In this document: positions 9,435 through 21,196 of the stretch, in pieces
Numbering within the stretch: position 1 is the stretch's first letter
How the letters are laid out: each line of letters begins with the position of its first letter
Source: Simmondsia chinensis
Taxonomy: Eukaryota > Streptophyta > Magnoliopsida > Caryophyllales > Simmondsiaceae
NCBI GenBank assembly: GCA_018398585.1
Contig: JAGTTD010000010.1
Coordinates: 31,412,638-31,476,637 of the forward strand
Length of the DNA stretch: 64,000 nucleotides
Reading direction: 5' to 3'
The notes under the pieces: model-generated
Seen by the model: the letters and a program-made list of their open reading frames with translations, nothing else
Database searches by the model: none
Told to the model about the DNA's origin: nothing
Program-made: the position numbers and the translations under genes

Positions 9435-12400
9435 ATGGCCCCAAAGGTAGAATTGATGTCATGTCCCATTGATATCTATGACGGGAAATCCAATTTTGAA
9501 CACTAGAAAGCAAAGACGGAAACTTTCTTCAACGTCATTAAAGTTGGAGATGTAGTTTTGAAAGGGTTCAATGACCTTGTTGATCAAGCAAATCTTAAAG
9601 AGGCCCAAAAGGATAAATTAAATGGCAAACTCGAGAAAGAATAAATGGCGAAGATGTGGATCACTATGAAAATGGTTCCCTCGATTTATGAGAAGATAGT
9701 GCATGCCAAGACATCGAAGGAGGCATGAGACATGTTGATTAGTAGTTTCCAAGGCAATCAGTGAGTCAAGAATGTGCGTCTACAGACCCTACACAGGCAA
9801 TTCGAGCTCCTGTATATGGAAAAGTCAGAAACTATCTCTAACTATTTTACTAGGGCGTTGGCCATTGTTAATCTGATGAAGGCCAATGGGGAGAACATAT
9901 CTGATCTCCAAGTTACAGAAAAGATTATGCGTACTTTGTCATCTCGTTTCAACCATGTTGTTCCAGCTATTGAAGAATCAAAAGATCTTGAGAAAATGAC
10001 AGTGAATGATTTTTAGGGTTCCTTGGAGTCTCATGAACAGAGATTGAATGAGACATCAAAAAGTATTACAGACGAAGCATAGCATACACAAGCAAATATC
10101 AAAATGTAGAAAGAGGAAAACCGCAATGATGGTGAGTCTAGTAAGAGAAGTCAACCCTTTGGAAACAGAGGAAGGAGACAAAACAAATTGGCCCTAGATG
10201 AGGCTGAAAAAACAACTTGAATCGTCAGCGTGGAAGGTCAGTATCCAATGCTATAATTGTAGCAGATATGGACATATTGCTAAAGATTGTAGATTGAAGC
10301 AGTCAAATAACAAAGAAGACCATGCTAAATTTGCTGAGAACGATCAGGATAACTAGGAGACTCTACTGTTGGCTTGTAGTGCCATTGATTATAGTCAGAA
10401 TTGCAAGTGGTACTTAGACACTGGTTGCAATAATCATATGTGCGGCAATAAGGAGATTTTTGCCGATTTAGATGAAACTGTTCATTCTGAAATTACATTT
10501 GGAAATGCAACCAAAATGTCGGTCAAAGGCAAAGGTAGAATTTCTATCAGATTAAAGGATGGTTCTACTAACAGCTGTTCAGATGTCTTTTACGTACCAA
10601 GGCTCCGTCACAATTTATTGAGCATGGGACAGCTATCAAAGAAAGGATATGACATACGGATTTTAAAGGAATTTGCATTATCAATGATACCTAGAAAGGA
10701 CTAATAGTGAAGGTAATATGTCTCCAAATCGCTTGTTTCCACTGGAAATTAATCATAATAGCTTACCTTGCTTTAGTTCGAAAATAAATGGCGATAATTG
10801 GCTCTGGCATATGAGATTTGGGCATCTCAACTTCAATAGTTTGAATTTTCTTTCACGGAAGAATTTGGTTTCTAGTTTACCTCATATAATTGTCCCGAAT
10901 AACGTTTGTGACACTTGTGTATTGGGAAAGAAACATAGGGATCCTTTTCAAGAAGGAAAGGCCTAGAGAGCTCAAAGGCCGCTTGAATTCCCTCTAATTT
11001 ATGTAGTGTGGAAGTTGTGTCCCCCCAAAGGGAGTCATTACTTCATGACTTTCATTGATGACTACAGCAGGAAAGCTTGGGTTTATTTTTTGAAAAATAA
11101 TTCAGATGCATATGATGCATTTAAGTCTTTTAGGCTTACGTAAAGAATCAGAGTGGACAGAAAATCACAATCCTGAAAACTAACTGTACAGAGTACACCG
11201 TATGTGATGATTTTCTCAAGCAACACGCAGTTCAACATCGGTTGACAGCCAAATATACTCCTCAACAAAATGGAGTTGCCAAGAGGAAGAATCGAACCAT
11301 TATGGATATGGTGAGATGCATGTTAAAATTAAAAGATTTGCCGAAATATTTTTGGACAGAGGCTGTTGCTTGTGCTGTGCATGTCTTGAATAGGTGTCCT
11401 ACAAAGAGCATCAATGAGAAGACACCATATGAAGCTTGGTGTGGTTGAAGACCCAATATTCATCACTTCAATGTATTTGGTTGTATTGCATATGCACATG
11501 TTCCTGATCCACTTAGAAAAGGGTTGGATGACAAAGCTGAGAAGTGTATCTTCATTGGTTATCCTAATACGACAAAAGGGTACAAATTGTTTAATCCAAA
11601 GACTAATAAGGTTGTTGTTAGTCAGTATGTTACTTTTGATGAATAGGGAGTTTGAAATTAGTCTGAATCAAATAATAGTCCATCAAAATTTTTACCGATC
11701 ATAAATAGTGATCACACAGATGAGCAAAATTCACAACCTATAGATAATCCTACAGGCATAGAGGGTCTTAGATGTTCACATCAAGAACGTCGTTTGCCAG
11801 CCCGTTTAGCAGACTATGTGCTCGGTGACGATGATGTTACTACTGAGGAGGACTTGGTGAATTTCGCACTATATGCGGACTGTGATCTGGTGACTTTTGA
11901 TGATGCCCAGCAAAATCTACACTGGGTTGAAGCAATGGATGAGGAAATTCGTGCAAAACAGGAAAGTAATGCTTGGGAATTGAATTTTCTTTCTCCTGGT
12001 AAAAAGCCCATTGGGGTTAAATGGGTATACAAAACAAAATACAAGCCGAATAGAAACGTGGACTGCTTTATAGCGAGATTGGTAGCTAAAGGCTATAAGT
12101 AGAAGCAAGGTATTGATTATCTTGAGGTTTTTGCTCCACTTGCTAGGCTTGATACTGTGCGCCTAGTTATTTCTCTTGCAACACACAACTCTTGGAAAAT
12201 TCATCAAATGGATGTGAAGTCTGCATTTTTGAACAATGTTCTTGAAGAAGAAGTCTATGTTGAACAACCTGCTGGTTATGTGAAGGAAGGAGAGGAAAAC
12301 AAGGTGTACGATTGAAGAGGGCTCTGTACGGGCTTAAGCAGGCACCACGAGCATGGTACACTTGAATTGATTCATATTTTATGCAACATGGATGGTCTGA

Positions 12401-13418
12401 ACACACCTTATATACCAAAACCAATTCTCAGGGTGATTTTATTGTGTGTTTGTATGTGGATGACTTGATTTTTATAGGTAACAGTCCAAAAGTAATTTCA
12501 GAATTCAGGGAGGCTATGATATCTCAATTTGAGATGACAGATATGGGTCTTATGTCATATTTTCTTGGCATTAAGGTGACTCAAACTGGTAGTGGAATTT
12601 TTATCAATCAAACAAAATATGCAAAGGATATTTTGCAGAGATTTCGGATGGATTCATGTAAACCACTTTTGACTTCAATAGAAGAATGACTAAAGTTGTT
12701 TAAGGTTGACAACAGTGATCTAGTGAATCCCACAGAATATAAACAACTTGTTGGTAGTCTGCGTTACTTAATTGCTACAAGGCCCGATGTCACGTATGCA
12801 GTTGGCATTATTAGTAGATTTAGGGAAGCTCCACGTCAAACCCACTTACAAACTGCAAAACGGATTTTGAGGTACATCAAAGGTACCCAAGGTAACGGTA
12901 TTTTTTATTCTTTTGTTGGTACTACAGAGTTGATTGGGGATACAGATAGTGATTGAGGTGGTGATGTGGAAACTGCTATGAGTACTTCAAGTTATGCATT
13001 TTATATTGGCTCCAGAATATTCTCCTAGTCGTCAAAGAAGCAACAAGTTGTTGCTCTATCTACAGCGGAGGCAGAACATAATGCAGCTACAAGTTGTGCT
13101 ACTCAAGCAGTATGGTTACGACGTATGCTTGGTATTTTGCAACATGGACAAAAATTTCCGACAAAATTTTTTTTGTGACTACAAAACGGCATTGGCATTG
13201 TCAAAGAATCCAGTATTCCATGTTAGAACCAAGCACATTCATGTCAAGGTGCATTACATTCGTGAGTTAGTACTAGAAAAGGAGATTGAGCTTCACTATT
13301 GCAAGTCTGAAGACCAAGTAGCCGATATCTTTACCAAGCCACTCAAGGTGGAGTCCTTCCTTAAGATGAAGTGGATCTTAGGCATGATGAAGTTTGACCA
13401 AATAGGCTTAAGAGAGGC
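9435..13418 (+). pseudogene. CopiaD gag-pol polyprotein pseudogene
   Basis: Reading starts at ATG 9435 (MAPKVELMSCPIDIYDG). Gag runs to about 10080 with stops near 9504, 9642, 9726, 9762 and 10014. A CCHC knuckle (CYNCSRYGHIAKDC) lies near 10250, the protease motif WYLDTGCNNHMCG near 10410, and the pre-integrase HHCC region near 10800-10965. The integrase core (FIDDYSRKAWVYF, near 11050, and PQQNGVAKRKNRT, near 11262) has several frame breaks. Reverse transcriptase extends from about 11930 to 12690 with YVDDLIF intact near 12455, and RNase H from about 12730 to 13400 with TKHIHV and ADIFTKPL. Most stops sit where Trp, Gln or Arg is expected, as from C-to-T or G-to-A changes. No active protein can be made. 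Confidence 0.9.
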
Positions 13419-13673
13419 TGTTAAATAGTAAGCCTACTTTTAGGTTTACTTTAATTGGTTTGCTATTGTTAGACATGTTTATTTATTTAGCGAATATGAA
13501 TCATTTATTTCATCTAGTTAGCTTAGTTAGGGTATGTTATTCAGCTATATATATTGTTTGAAGAATTCTGTAAATCAATCAAATTGAAACAATCTTCTCA
13601 GCTTTAGAACTTTGTGGCCTTATATTGTGAGAATTTGCGCCTTAGTTATATTTCAATTATTTGGGTTCCTACA
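13419..13673 (+). repeat. 3' LTR of CopiaD
   Basis: 255 bp, begins TGTTAAATAG and ends CTACA, preceded by a weak purine-rich tract (TTAAGAGAGGC). Paired with 9161-9410. Confidence 0.93.
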
Positions 13674-14295
13674 AATATGAATTAGAATTGAACAATTCCA
13701 TACTCCAATTCCAATTGCATGTTTCACAGGCAACTATGTCACGCAAACCAGAACATAGGGATCATAATCTAAGATGACAACTCATGCGGCTACAATCCCA
13801 AATTCTTAGCAAATTACACCCAGAAGTAATCTGGCAAAAAAACCAGTTCTTTTCAGATTTTCAATTCAAACACTAAAAAGTCGGATGTTTCTGAGTTATT
13901 TACACCGTTTGTCCTAATGTTTTTAAGTTTTTTTAATTGGTCCCTATTTTTCTCTTTAGTTCAAATAGTCTAAACATTTGTAACTTTGTTAAAATTAGTC
14001 GATCATCTTTTTTCTGATCAAAATGGTCCTTGACCAAAATGATACTTCATCTTTTACTTTTACTTAACTTTAGTCACCAAATGTGGACTAATTTTATCAT
14101 AAAATAAAATACTATGAATCATTTTAAACAAAATTATAAACATTAGAGACCACTTTAAACAAAAGAAAATCAGTTATCAATTTGAATAGATTTGAAAACA
14201 TAATAACTCCAAAAACAGAAAGGTAAGATCTTTCTCCTTACCAAGTAAATCTATGCAAATCACAACTTGATTCAAAACATCAGAATATCTTCAAT
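13674..14295. other. AT-rich spacer downstream of the PIG-Y-like gene, no gene seen
   Basis: No coding signal. The right part probably holds the 3' untranslated region of the minus-strand gene ending at 14296. Confidence 0.45.
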
Positions 14296-14577
14296 TCATG
14301 CATGTTTGAAGAGCTTCATGCTAAGCCAATGAAAGTAAACGGCAGCAAAAAGAACAGGGAGCGTCAACGGCACCAGGAAGCAATAATATCTGTCAATCCT
14401 TGTACGAGACAACACCTGATTATGCTTATCTGCCGCAATTGGAGAAAGAAGGCTCGATATAACTGCAAAATAGATGAAAATTGAAAGCGATATCGAGCCG
14501 ATTGCGATGAATACCCAACCCCATAGTCGATCAGCATCGAGATTGTTAGAAAGAGGGAGAGAAGTGCGATTTGACAT
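14296..14577 (-). CDS. PIGY: PIG-Y-like subunit of GPI N-acetylglucosaminyltransferase
   Basis: A 93-residue open frame starts MSNRTSLPLSNNLDADRL. Two hydrophobic segments (about residues 19-44 and 66-84) fit membrane helices. The C-terminus FHWLSMKLFKHA after a PLTLPV segment matches the signature of PIG-Y, the small ER-membrane subunit of the complex that moves GlcNAc from UDP-GlcNAc to phosphatidylinositol, the first step of GPI-anchor synthesis. PIG-Y is thought to support the catalytic PIG-A subunit. The length fits (animal PIG-Y is about 70 residues, plants are somewhat longer), and the gene is intact with no frame break. The ATG is the first in frame after a GC-richer leader. Its upstream region (to the right) has a second diverged copy at 16085-16240. 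Recognition rests on the C-terminal signature and topology. Confidence 0.78.
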   Translation of the reverse strand: MSNRTSLPLSNNLDADRLWGWVFIAIGSISLSIFIYFAVISSLLSPIAADKHNQVLSRTRIDRYYCFLVPLTLPVLFAAVYFHWLSMKLFKHA

Positions 14578-14599
14578 GAAATGTTGATGAATCTTTGCG

Positions 14600-14760
14600 A
14601 TTGACAGCAGGGATGATGTGAAAATTGCAGTGGGATTAGGTTTAGGGTTTTTGTAGTGATCGATCTCTGCCCAACCCCAAACCCAGCAATGAATCTATCT
14701 CACCGCCTAGAAGTGATGGAGCTTATTTCTGGATTCTATTCCTAATAATTTTTGGGTTAT
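14600..14760 (-). promoter_or_regulatory. 5' leader/proximal promoter region of the PIG-Y-like gene (copy 1 of a duplicated block)
   Basis: This block upstream of the gene contains gatgtgaaaattgcagtg, a gcccaacccc segment and a ctattcctaataattttt end. All three are repeated in the same order at 16085-16240. Its position suggests 5' UTR or core promoter; no TATA box is clear. Confidence 0.5.
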
Positions 14761-15049
14761 TTATTTGTTTTTTTTTAACTAAAATTTATCTAAATTTTAG
14801 GCCTGCTTTTAAAAAATTATTCAGATTTTTAATTTTTTAATATTGTATCGAAATTTTTTTTTAATGTTACACCTTAAAAATAACACTAGCATCCTTTAAT
14901 TTTTATTAACATAATATTTAAAAAAATAGTTTTTTAAATATTTAAAAAATCTTTCAATATTTTGTATATTTTAAAATTATTGTTATGTAAGTTCGAATTT
15001 TTTTAATTATTTTCACCTCTGTTTTTAAAATGTACACAACAAAAACTAA

Positions 15050-15540
15050 CCTTTGTTAATCGAGCTCGAGTTCAATAAGACTTATCGAGCTCGAGTTCAA
15101 GTCGAGCTCTTATCAAGCTTTCTAATACTTTGCTCAAGCTCGGTTTGTTAAGATTTTGTTGTGTTTGAAGCTCCACTTAGCTAATCGAGCCGATTCGAGC
15201 TCTTTATTAAGTCGAGCCAAGCTTGTTATCGAGCGAAATCAAGCTCATAACCAACCCGAGCTTATTATAGAGCCAAGCTCCCTATTGAGCCAAGGTATTT
15301 GAGTTATTATTAAGCCATTATCAAACTATTTTAGAGTTAATATTAACTCCTAACAAGCTTTTAACGAGTTCTTATCGAGTCCTTAATGAGCCCTTATCAA
15401 ACTGTTTACAAACATTGACGAGCCAAGCACCCTCTTGCTCAAACTCGGCTTGTTAAGCTTATTGAGCTCCAATAACAAACATGAACAGGCCATAATCGAT
15501 TTTGAACACAAATAATTCATCAAAGTTCGGTTCATTTACA
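15050..15540. repeat. dense TCGAGCTCGAGTT-type repeat between the duplicated blocks
   Basis: Words like tcgagctcgagttcaa, cgagctcttatcaagc and gagccaagc are packed along the stretch, ending in a gttcatttacaccccc motif. It is related to the more degenerate stretches near 2480 and 6072. It looks like a family of short AGCTC-rich interspersed repeats; class unknown. Confidence 0.5.
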
Positions 15541-15884
15541 CCCCCAGTTAACAATATTAACATTAAGGTAAGACGTTGCAAAATTTTTGAAAGTTTAGGT
15601 GTAATATTGGAAAATTAGAAATATACATGATTTTTTGAAATCGCATCTAAAATATAGATGGTTTTTAGAAAAAGAATTATATTTATTTTTAGTACATCAT
15701 TGTTCGTTGAAATAATAAAAAAAACTTCTAATCTTTTTGATTTACTTTTTTAGTACATTAGGTTTTATATGTATTAATAATTATGTTTCTTTTTCAATGA
15801 AATCTAATATCGGAAACTCAAAAATACAAAATTGTTATTGACAAAAATAATTTCATATTAAAGCCTGATAATTAAAAAAAATAA

Positions 15885-16020
15885 TGAGTTTTCTTTCCGA
15901 TCATACATCGGGCCGTAGGTGAGGGAGGAGGGGGATGAGATTCGAACACAAGGCTTCATTGAGGCGGGATAGATCCCATGCTAATTAAGCAGTGATACGT
16001 GTCAGTCACAGAGAGAGAAA
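15885..16020 (-). mobile_element. possible tRNA-derived SINE fragment
   Basis: Minus-strand GTGTTCGAATCTC resembles a pol III B box (GGTTCGANNCC). It lies about 30 bp after a tRNA-like stretch and is followed by GATCGGAAAGAAAA, an A-rich end. No convincing A box or target duplication was found, so this is tentative. Confidence 0.28.
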
Positions 16021-16084
16021 GGAATTTTTTTTAAATATTAAAATTTAAATTATTTAAATAATTATTAAAAAGGGCTCACTATCA

Positions 16085-16240
16085 GTGACCGCAAATGATG
16101 TGAAAATTGCAGTGAGACTTAGGGGTTTAAATTTAGCACCTGAGTGATGGGCCCAATGGCCCAACCCAACAATGTCGTTTGGGGATTAACGGCGGAAAGT
16201 GGTGCAGCTAATTTCGTGATTTTATTTTTAATAGTTTTTT
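16085..16240 (-). repeat. second diverged copy of the PIG-Y upstream block
   Basis: It shares gatgtgaaaattgcagtg with 14600-14760, then a cccaacccaacaatg segment and a gattttatttttaatag end in the same order and orientation. The two copies are about 1.5 kb apart, with the AGCTC-rich repeat between them. No second PIG-Y coding copy is present. This suggests a local duplication of the promoter region. Confidence 0.6.
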
Positions 16241-17169
16241 TCTTTTTCGTAAGTTACATATTTGTACACCGAGTATAATATGTTATCTTTTAATTACACA
16301 AATTTTAAAAATATTATTCTAGATATATTGAATAAAATAATTTAAATAATAGTATGAAAAGATATAAATATGTTATTTATTCATAATCTTGTGACACTTA
16401 TAATGAAAAAGAATTGGATGAAAGCTCTACTTTACACAGTTACAAACTATAATTTACACTATTTTATTAAACTTATGCAAATTTTTAGAAAAAAAACTTA
16501 TTTTATAGAGTTTATGAGCTAAAAAATTAATACATCAAATCTTATTAAACTAATATATAATTTATTATTTTTAAGGCAGCAAGTAAGATATATTTTTTAG
16601 CCTTTTCAAATCCTCTTAAACTAATGAGCAAAACTAAAATTCCTTTTAAACCCCCTTTTTTCCCCCAAATTGATGAAGGCGAGATTCTATCTAATATCTC
16701 AAACACAGCTTTCCAAACACGTTACTAAGTGAGATATTTGGCATATTTTATTCCTAATAATTTGCTCTCACATCAAATACAATTAAAATTGTATATGAAT
16801 TCAATGAGAAATGACACATGGAGTCAACTGGACACTTATTAAAGTGAAATATTTTAAAATTTAGCTAAATTTGAAGTAAGGAATGAAACTAAAGCCAAAC
16901 AATCCGTTATTTTAACACTTCTATTTATCGATTGAATAAATGTCAAGATTCGAGTATCTCCCATCCCATTTCTATTATGAAGGTAATAGGACTATAGATA
17001 CAATGGCTGATAGAGAAATTCATGAGCACTCAAATGATGTGTCTTTGTTTAGAGTAAGGAAACTCTAAAGTAGCCTAACTACTAGCACGGGGTGCCATAA
17101 GAATTAATATTGTTTATTTAGATTGAAATCTGATTTAATTAATTTAGATTTGATGGTCAGATTTACTGT
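16241..17169. other. very AT-rich spacer, no gene seen
   Basis: Long A- and T-rich stretches without coding signal up to the LTR-like remnant at 17170. Confidence 0.4.
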
Positions 17170-17438
17170 TGTTAGGAATTCTGAATTAAGATTTAAATTA
17201 TTTTTATATTTATCAATTAGGATTAGTTTATCTTTATATTTATCAAATAGGAATTAGTTATCTTTTTAGAGTTTGTTGAGTCTATAAATACCTCTCTAGG
17301 ATAAGTCTTGTATTCATATGAATTAATCAAAGTTATGGATTTTCCTCTTTGTCTCCTCTTTAGATCGAGAGTTATTCTGTATCCTTAGATTGGCCGACCT
17401 TGGCGGTGGAAATACGCTATTATCTGTATCCTTGGCAT
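17170..17438 (+). repeat. left half of an LTR-like remnant, interrupted by element C
   Basis: Starts TGTTAGGAATTCTGAATT, contains a TATA-like TCTATAAATACC near 17282 and transcript-end-like sequence further on. It stops exactly where element C begins. After C the sequence at 44135 continues the same phrase pattern (tatcctt-gga-ttaatctacc versus tatcctt-aga-ttggccgacc here). The right part ends in ATATTCTAAC near 44323, which mirrors the start. No target duplication was found, so the LTR identity is uncertain. Confidence 0.42.
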
Positions 17439-17480
17439 TGTTAGAAAAATTAACAAAATTGAAAATGAAGGGGCACTAAT

Positions 17481-18683
17481 TGTTATAATAAACAGTAAAA
17501 CCAACAAACCCGCAGCAAAATTAGTGCTAAATTTGCAACGAATATTATAGAAAATTTAGTAAAGATTCAGTGAAATACTACAGAAAATATTCAGTGAAAT
17601 ATATTTGTAAAAATTACAGTAAAATTACTGGTAATTTCAGGGAAAAGCGGCAACAAATAAATTTGTAATTACAGTAAATATTTATGCAAATTTGCATTAA
17701 AATAAAAGTTGAAATATTAGTAAAATAACTGGAAAAAATACAGTGAAAATTAGTAGTAAATTAGAGGAAATCACAGTGATAAATTAGCAAAGTTGCAGCA
17801 CCGAAATTCAGCGAGAATACATAAACATAGCAATCAAATGATACCCAAAAAAATGGAGAGACTGATTAGAATAGCGAAGGAGAGATTAATTAGAAAGATC
17901 TTAGAAAACGATGATACCGCGCCGTAATAAATGCCACTGTCCTAAAAGACGTTTCGCCGCTGCTCCGGTGCAAACAGTAGTATCGGCGGCCGTCCTCTAG
18001 AATTAACGCTATCGGACTCTTAACGTGCACTTACCGGGTAGGAGTGCGTAAGAACTTTGCCCAAAATTAATTGATTCAGTTCAAGAAGCGAAAGCCACAT
18101 ATTACAATTAATTATACCCGTTGGTAAATTTCCTGATCTTTGATTAAAAGAATTGGATGATGAATCTTGATAAGAGAGAGATCGAAGATGATTGAGAGAG
18201 AAGACATTGGAGATTTTGGGGTGTTGGGATCGCAGCCCTCAAGAGAGAGGGAGATATGAAAATGGAAGTGGCTGAAGAGGAGCAACACATTTCTATATAG
18301 AGCTTTTTCGAAAGCGCATTTTTATAGCGGTAACAAAAACCTTCCAACAGCCATAAATGGTTGAAATAATGAGAATCCCAATAGCCATAAACAGCTAGTA
18401 AAGGGGACTTGTAACGGCTCAAATAAATGAGACCTCAACAGCCATAAACGGCTAGTGCATTAAATAAGTGCGGTAATTTCAATACGGGTTTTGAACATTT
18501 ATTTTTTGAAAACTAAATATACCCGTTAAGAAAAAGATAACCTACCATTTTCTCACCCTAAACTTGATTCAAGTGATTTAGGAAATGCTCCTATATTTAA
18601 AGTAGAGAAAACTCCTCTCCCATTCCAATGTGAGACACAACAAATAGTATTTAGACAGTTAAGCTTGTATTATTTTTTCAACA
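17481..18683 (-). repeat. 3' LTR of element B
   Basis: 1203 bp and similar along its length to 28107-29425 at roughly 88-90% by eye. Rich in acagtaaaattact and aattagcagtaaa words in the first half. The minus strand has a TTTAAATATAGGAGC stretch that could serve as a TATA region. The open frame at 18144-18422 lies within this LTR and is not a gene. Confidence 0.85.
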
Positions 18684-18695
18684 ATCCCCCACAGA
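18684..18695 (-). promoter_or_regulatory. polypurine tract of element B
   Basis: Minus-strand TCTGTGGGGGAT directly abuts the LTR start TGTTGAAAAA. This is the common arrangement of plus-strand priming sites in plant copia elements, and it fixes the orientation. Confidence 0.65.
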
Positions 18696-20242
18696 GGATA
18701 TAAGCAGAAGAGAATGAAGAAGGAAAGTTTGGGCAAAGGGAGTTCAGTTTTTAAGTACCAATGTCTTGCGACTTGAATCGTGCCCTAGTGTAACCCAAGT
18801 TTAGGACCAACATTTTGCAAGGTGACTTTCGTCTTGAACCTTACAAGAGGTTGTATAGTCTTCCACTTGGACACATACCAAACTCTGAATCTCGAAAACT
18901 CCTGCTGTTTCACATGTTTTGTCGGCCATGCGCTCATCCTGGATATTCATAGACATTCTAGAAGACAAGTCTTAAACCTTCATATGGAGCAGCCACACTC
19001 CCACACCTACATAGGTGGATCCTATCAAGTGTGTGTTACTGCACACCACCAAACATATGGATATGGATCCATTAATAGCTAAAGCTCAACCTCACCCTTT
19101 GGTAACATACAGACAGTGTTCATCAATTGCAAGCCTTGCTTACACCACCAAACATATGGTTGTGTATGCGTCTCCGCACTGTCACATTATAGGGAGAGAC
19201 AACGTAAACTACAGTACATTCCTTGAATGAAACTATGACTTTTTAAATTGAACCTGTTAAGACTAGGTTAGATACATCACAGTTTATTCATGGACTTTAG
19301 TCCCATCCCCCTCGATGTTTCTACAACCGTTTTATGACATAGCATCTTTGTCCGTGGATCCACAAGGTTTTTATCAGACCTTACACAATTTAGTGATATC
19401 ACTTTCTTTTGAGTAGATCGTTTATGATCTTAAACCTAAGACGAATAGGTCTCCTCTTTCCAAACCCATCAAGTGTGAAGTGTCCACACCACCTATTACG
19501 GATTATGGTTTAGGTCAAAGCATCAAGCTCAACCATCATAAATGGCATTTCAAAACTGTATTGCAACAAAGCGGTACTTGAGAGTTGACCATTACCAACA
19601 TCAATCACGAGTTGCTCTTACCCCCACAATGAGGGATCTGCAACTAGCTGTTACAGAACTAGCTTCATCACATGCCAACTTCAACAAGAGTCTGTATAAC
19701 ACAATAGTGGAGCAAATATCATATCAATTATATCTCCACTCAAGTACTCAAATAGTACGTATATTGTATATATAGTTGGCACGAAAGGCATATACCATAA
19801 ATTTGTCAATTTCATACATCATCACAATTATGAAACATTATCATCTCAAATTAATTGGATCACTACTAGTTTAGGTTACAAAAGACCATATATCCATTTT
19901 CATTGTAATTAGAGTACATGCATTATCACTATTAAGGGTAGTCCATGTATTACCAATGTTATATCAATTTTTGTTGATATCAAGAGAAAGAGGTACAGAA
20001 GATCATAAGTCATAAGGAGCCTTTTACAATTCAAGTTAAGGCAACCCAAGCTTCCGCAAGGCTTTCAAGCCCAATTGCTTAGCATCATCAAGCTATTCAC
20101 ACTGACTTTGGATAATCACCAAAATAATATTTCTGTCATAATCAATTTCCATGCGCTAGCAATAACTAGCAAACATTGGCAAAAAAACAATAATCAGAAA
20201 ATATTGTGATCAGACAATATATCTCATAGGCTCTCGAGTGCT
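18696..20242 (-). other. element B interior, non-coding 3' part
   Basis: No coding sequence. Phrases such as caagtgtgtgttactgcacaccaccaaa (about 19026) resemble the untranslated 3' region of element C near 30165-30310 (aggtgtgctaccctctgccacc). B and C therefore belong to related lineages. Short plus-strand frames here are chance. Confidence 0.55.
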
Positions 20243-20247
20243 CTTAC

Positions 20248-20655
20248 TGTTAGGTGGAGACTGTTTTGGCTAATTTGTTTCAGCAAAGATTTGGAAGCTG
20301 ATTTCTTCCTCCTCCACATTTAATGGTCACCACTTTTGTTGACCAACTAGCTACTATTGATGGCAGTAATGGAAAGACATTATTGAGCTCCATGGCTGTT
20401 CTAGGCTTATAAATAGAGCCTTGTGTCTTATGAAATGGCAGGGCAAAGTGAACAAAATAAAAGAGAGAGAAGAGTGAGAGAGTAAAATACTCTTGTAATA
20501 CCTCTGAATTTTTATAGTGAAATTTTGTTGCTCCCCCTCCGTGGATGTAGGCTTCGGCTGAACCACGTAAATCTTTGTGTCATTTTCTTTCTTTATCCTG
20601 ATTTCACTTATTTTGGAACCCAATCTAGGGTTTCTGTGTGTGTCATTTCCTAACA
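20248..20655 (+). repeat. 5' LTR of element A
   Basis: 408 bp with TG...CA ends; contains the TATA box at 20408-20415. Paired with 25186-25594. Confidence 0.95.
20408..20415 (+). promoter_or_regulatory. TATA box of element A LTR promoter
   Basis: TATAAATA in the context GGCTTATAAATAGAGCC lies in the middle of the 5' LTR, where the U3 promoter is expected. The same word is in the 3' LTR at about 25346. Confidence 0.75.
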
Positions 20656-20657
20656 AC

Positions 20658-20670
20658 TGGTATCAAAGCC
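20658..20670 (+). promoter_or_regulatory. primer binding site of element A (initiator-Met tRNA type)
   Basis: TGGTATCAAAGCC begins 2 bp after the LTR, as in most plant copia elements. Confidence 0.9.
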
Positions 20671-21196
20671 GTTTTAGACCCAAATCGGGTCTAACAGAGG
20701 TGAAGGAGGAAGAAAGAGGACGGAAGAACCTCGGTGGTGCTCCGGCCGCGTGGTCGGAGGTGTAAGGATTTGGTGGCCTCCATCCCAAATCTGGTGGTTC
20801 GTGGTGCTCGGTGGTCGAATCGGAGCACAGGTGAGCAGATCTGGTGGTATCCGGCCAGATCTAGTGTTTTTCGGGCTTAGTGACGAAGATCCGGTGGTGG
20901 TGGTCGTGAAATCGACCAAAGTCGGGTCCCCAGTGGTAGCCCTCTCTGAAATCGACGAAGTTGTCGAAATCGGTGGTTCTCGGTGTCAGAGCGGTGGTGT
21001 TCGAAGGAGAGTGAGAATCGTCGGTGAGAGAAAGTGAAGACACAGAGAGAGAGACAGAGAAGACGCAGAGAGAGAGACAGAATTGAAGTTCTTATTTTTT
21101 TTTGGTTTTGGTCAACTTTAATAGTTGACCAAAGTGAAAAAAAAAATCAGTGTTAATTAAAAATAAAAAAAAAATTCAGCCCAATATAATTTTTTT
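20671..21196 (+). other. untranslated leader of element A
   Basis: About 525 bp between primer site and gag ATG, GC-richer in the first half (tggtggtcg words) and with GAGAGAGACAGA repeats near 21045-21085. Open frames here (20750-21037) do not resemble any protein and are treated as leader. Confidence 0.6.

Larger units (their letters stand above)
9161..13673 (+). mobile_element. complete but decayed Ty1-copia LTR retrotransposon (CopiaD)
   Basis: Two LTRs (9161-9410 and 13419-13673) start with TGTTAAATAG and end with GGGTTCCTACA. They are flanked by the perfect 5-bp target duplication AATAT (9156-9160 and 13674-13678). Internal order is gag, zinc knuckle, protease, integrase, reverse transcriptase, RNase H, which defines the copia superfamily. 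By eye the LTRs differ at about 7-8% of positions plus one 5-bp indel, so the insertion is fairly old. The coding region is interrupted many times and the element is not autonomous. Confidence 0.95.

Noticed and set aside
18822..19230. Overlapping plus-strand frames in element B
   Set aside because: They lie in the non-coding 3' region of a minus-strand copia element and share phrases with the same region of element C.
20750..21037. Open frame of 95 residues between LTR and gag of element A
   Set aside because: It lies in the untranslated leader, has biased Val/Gly composition and no match to a retroelement protein.
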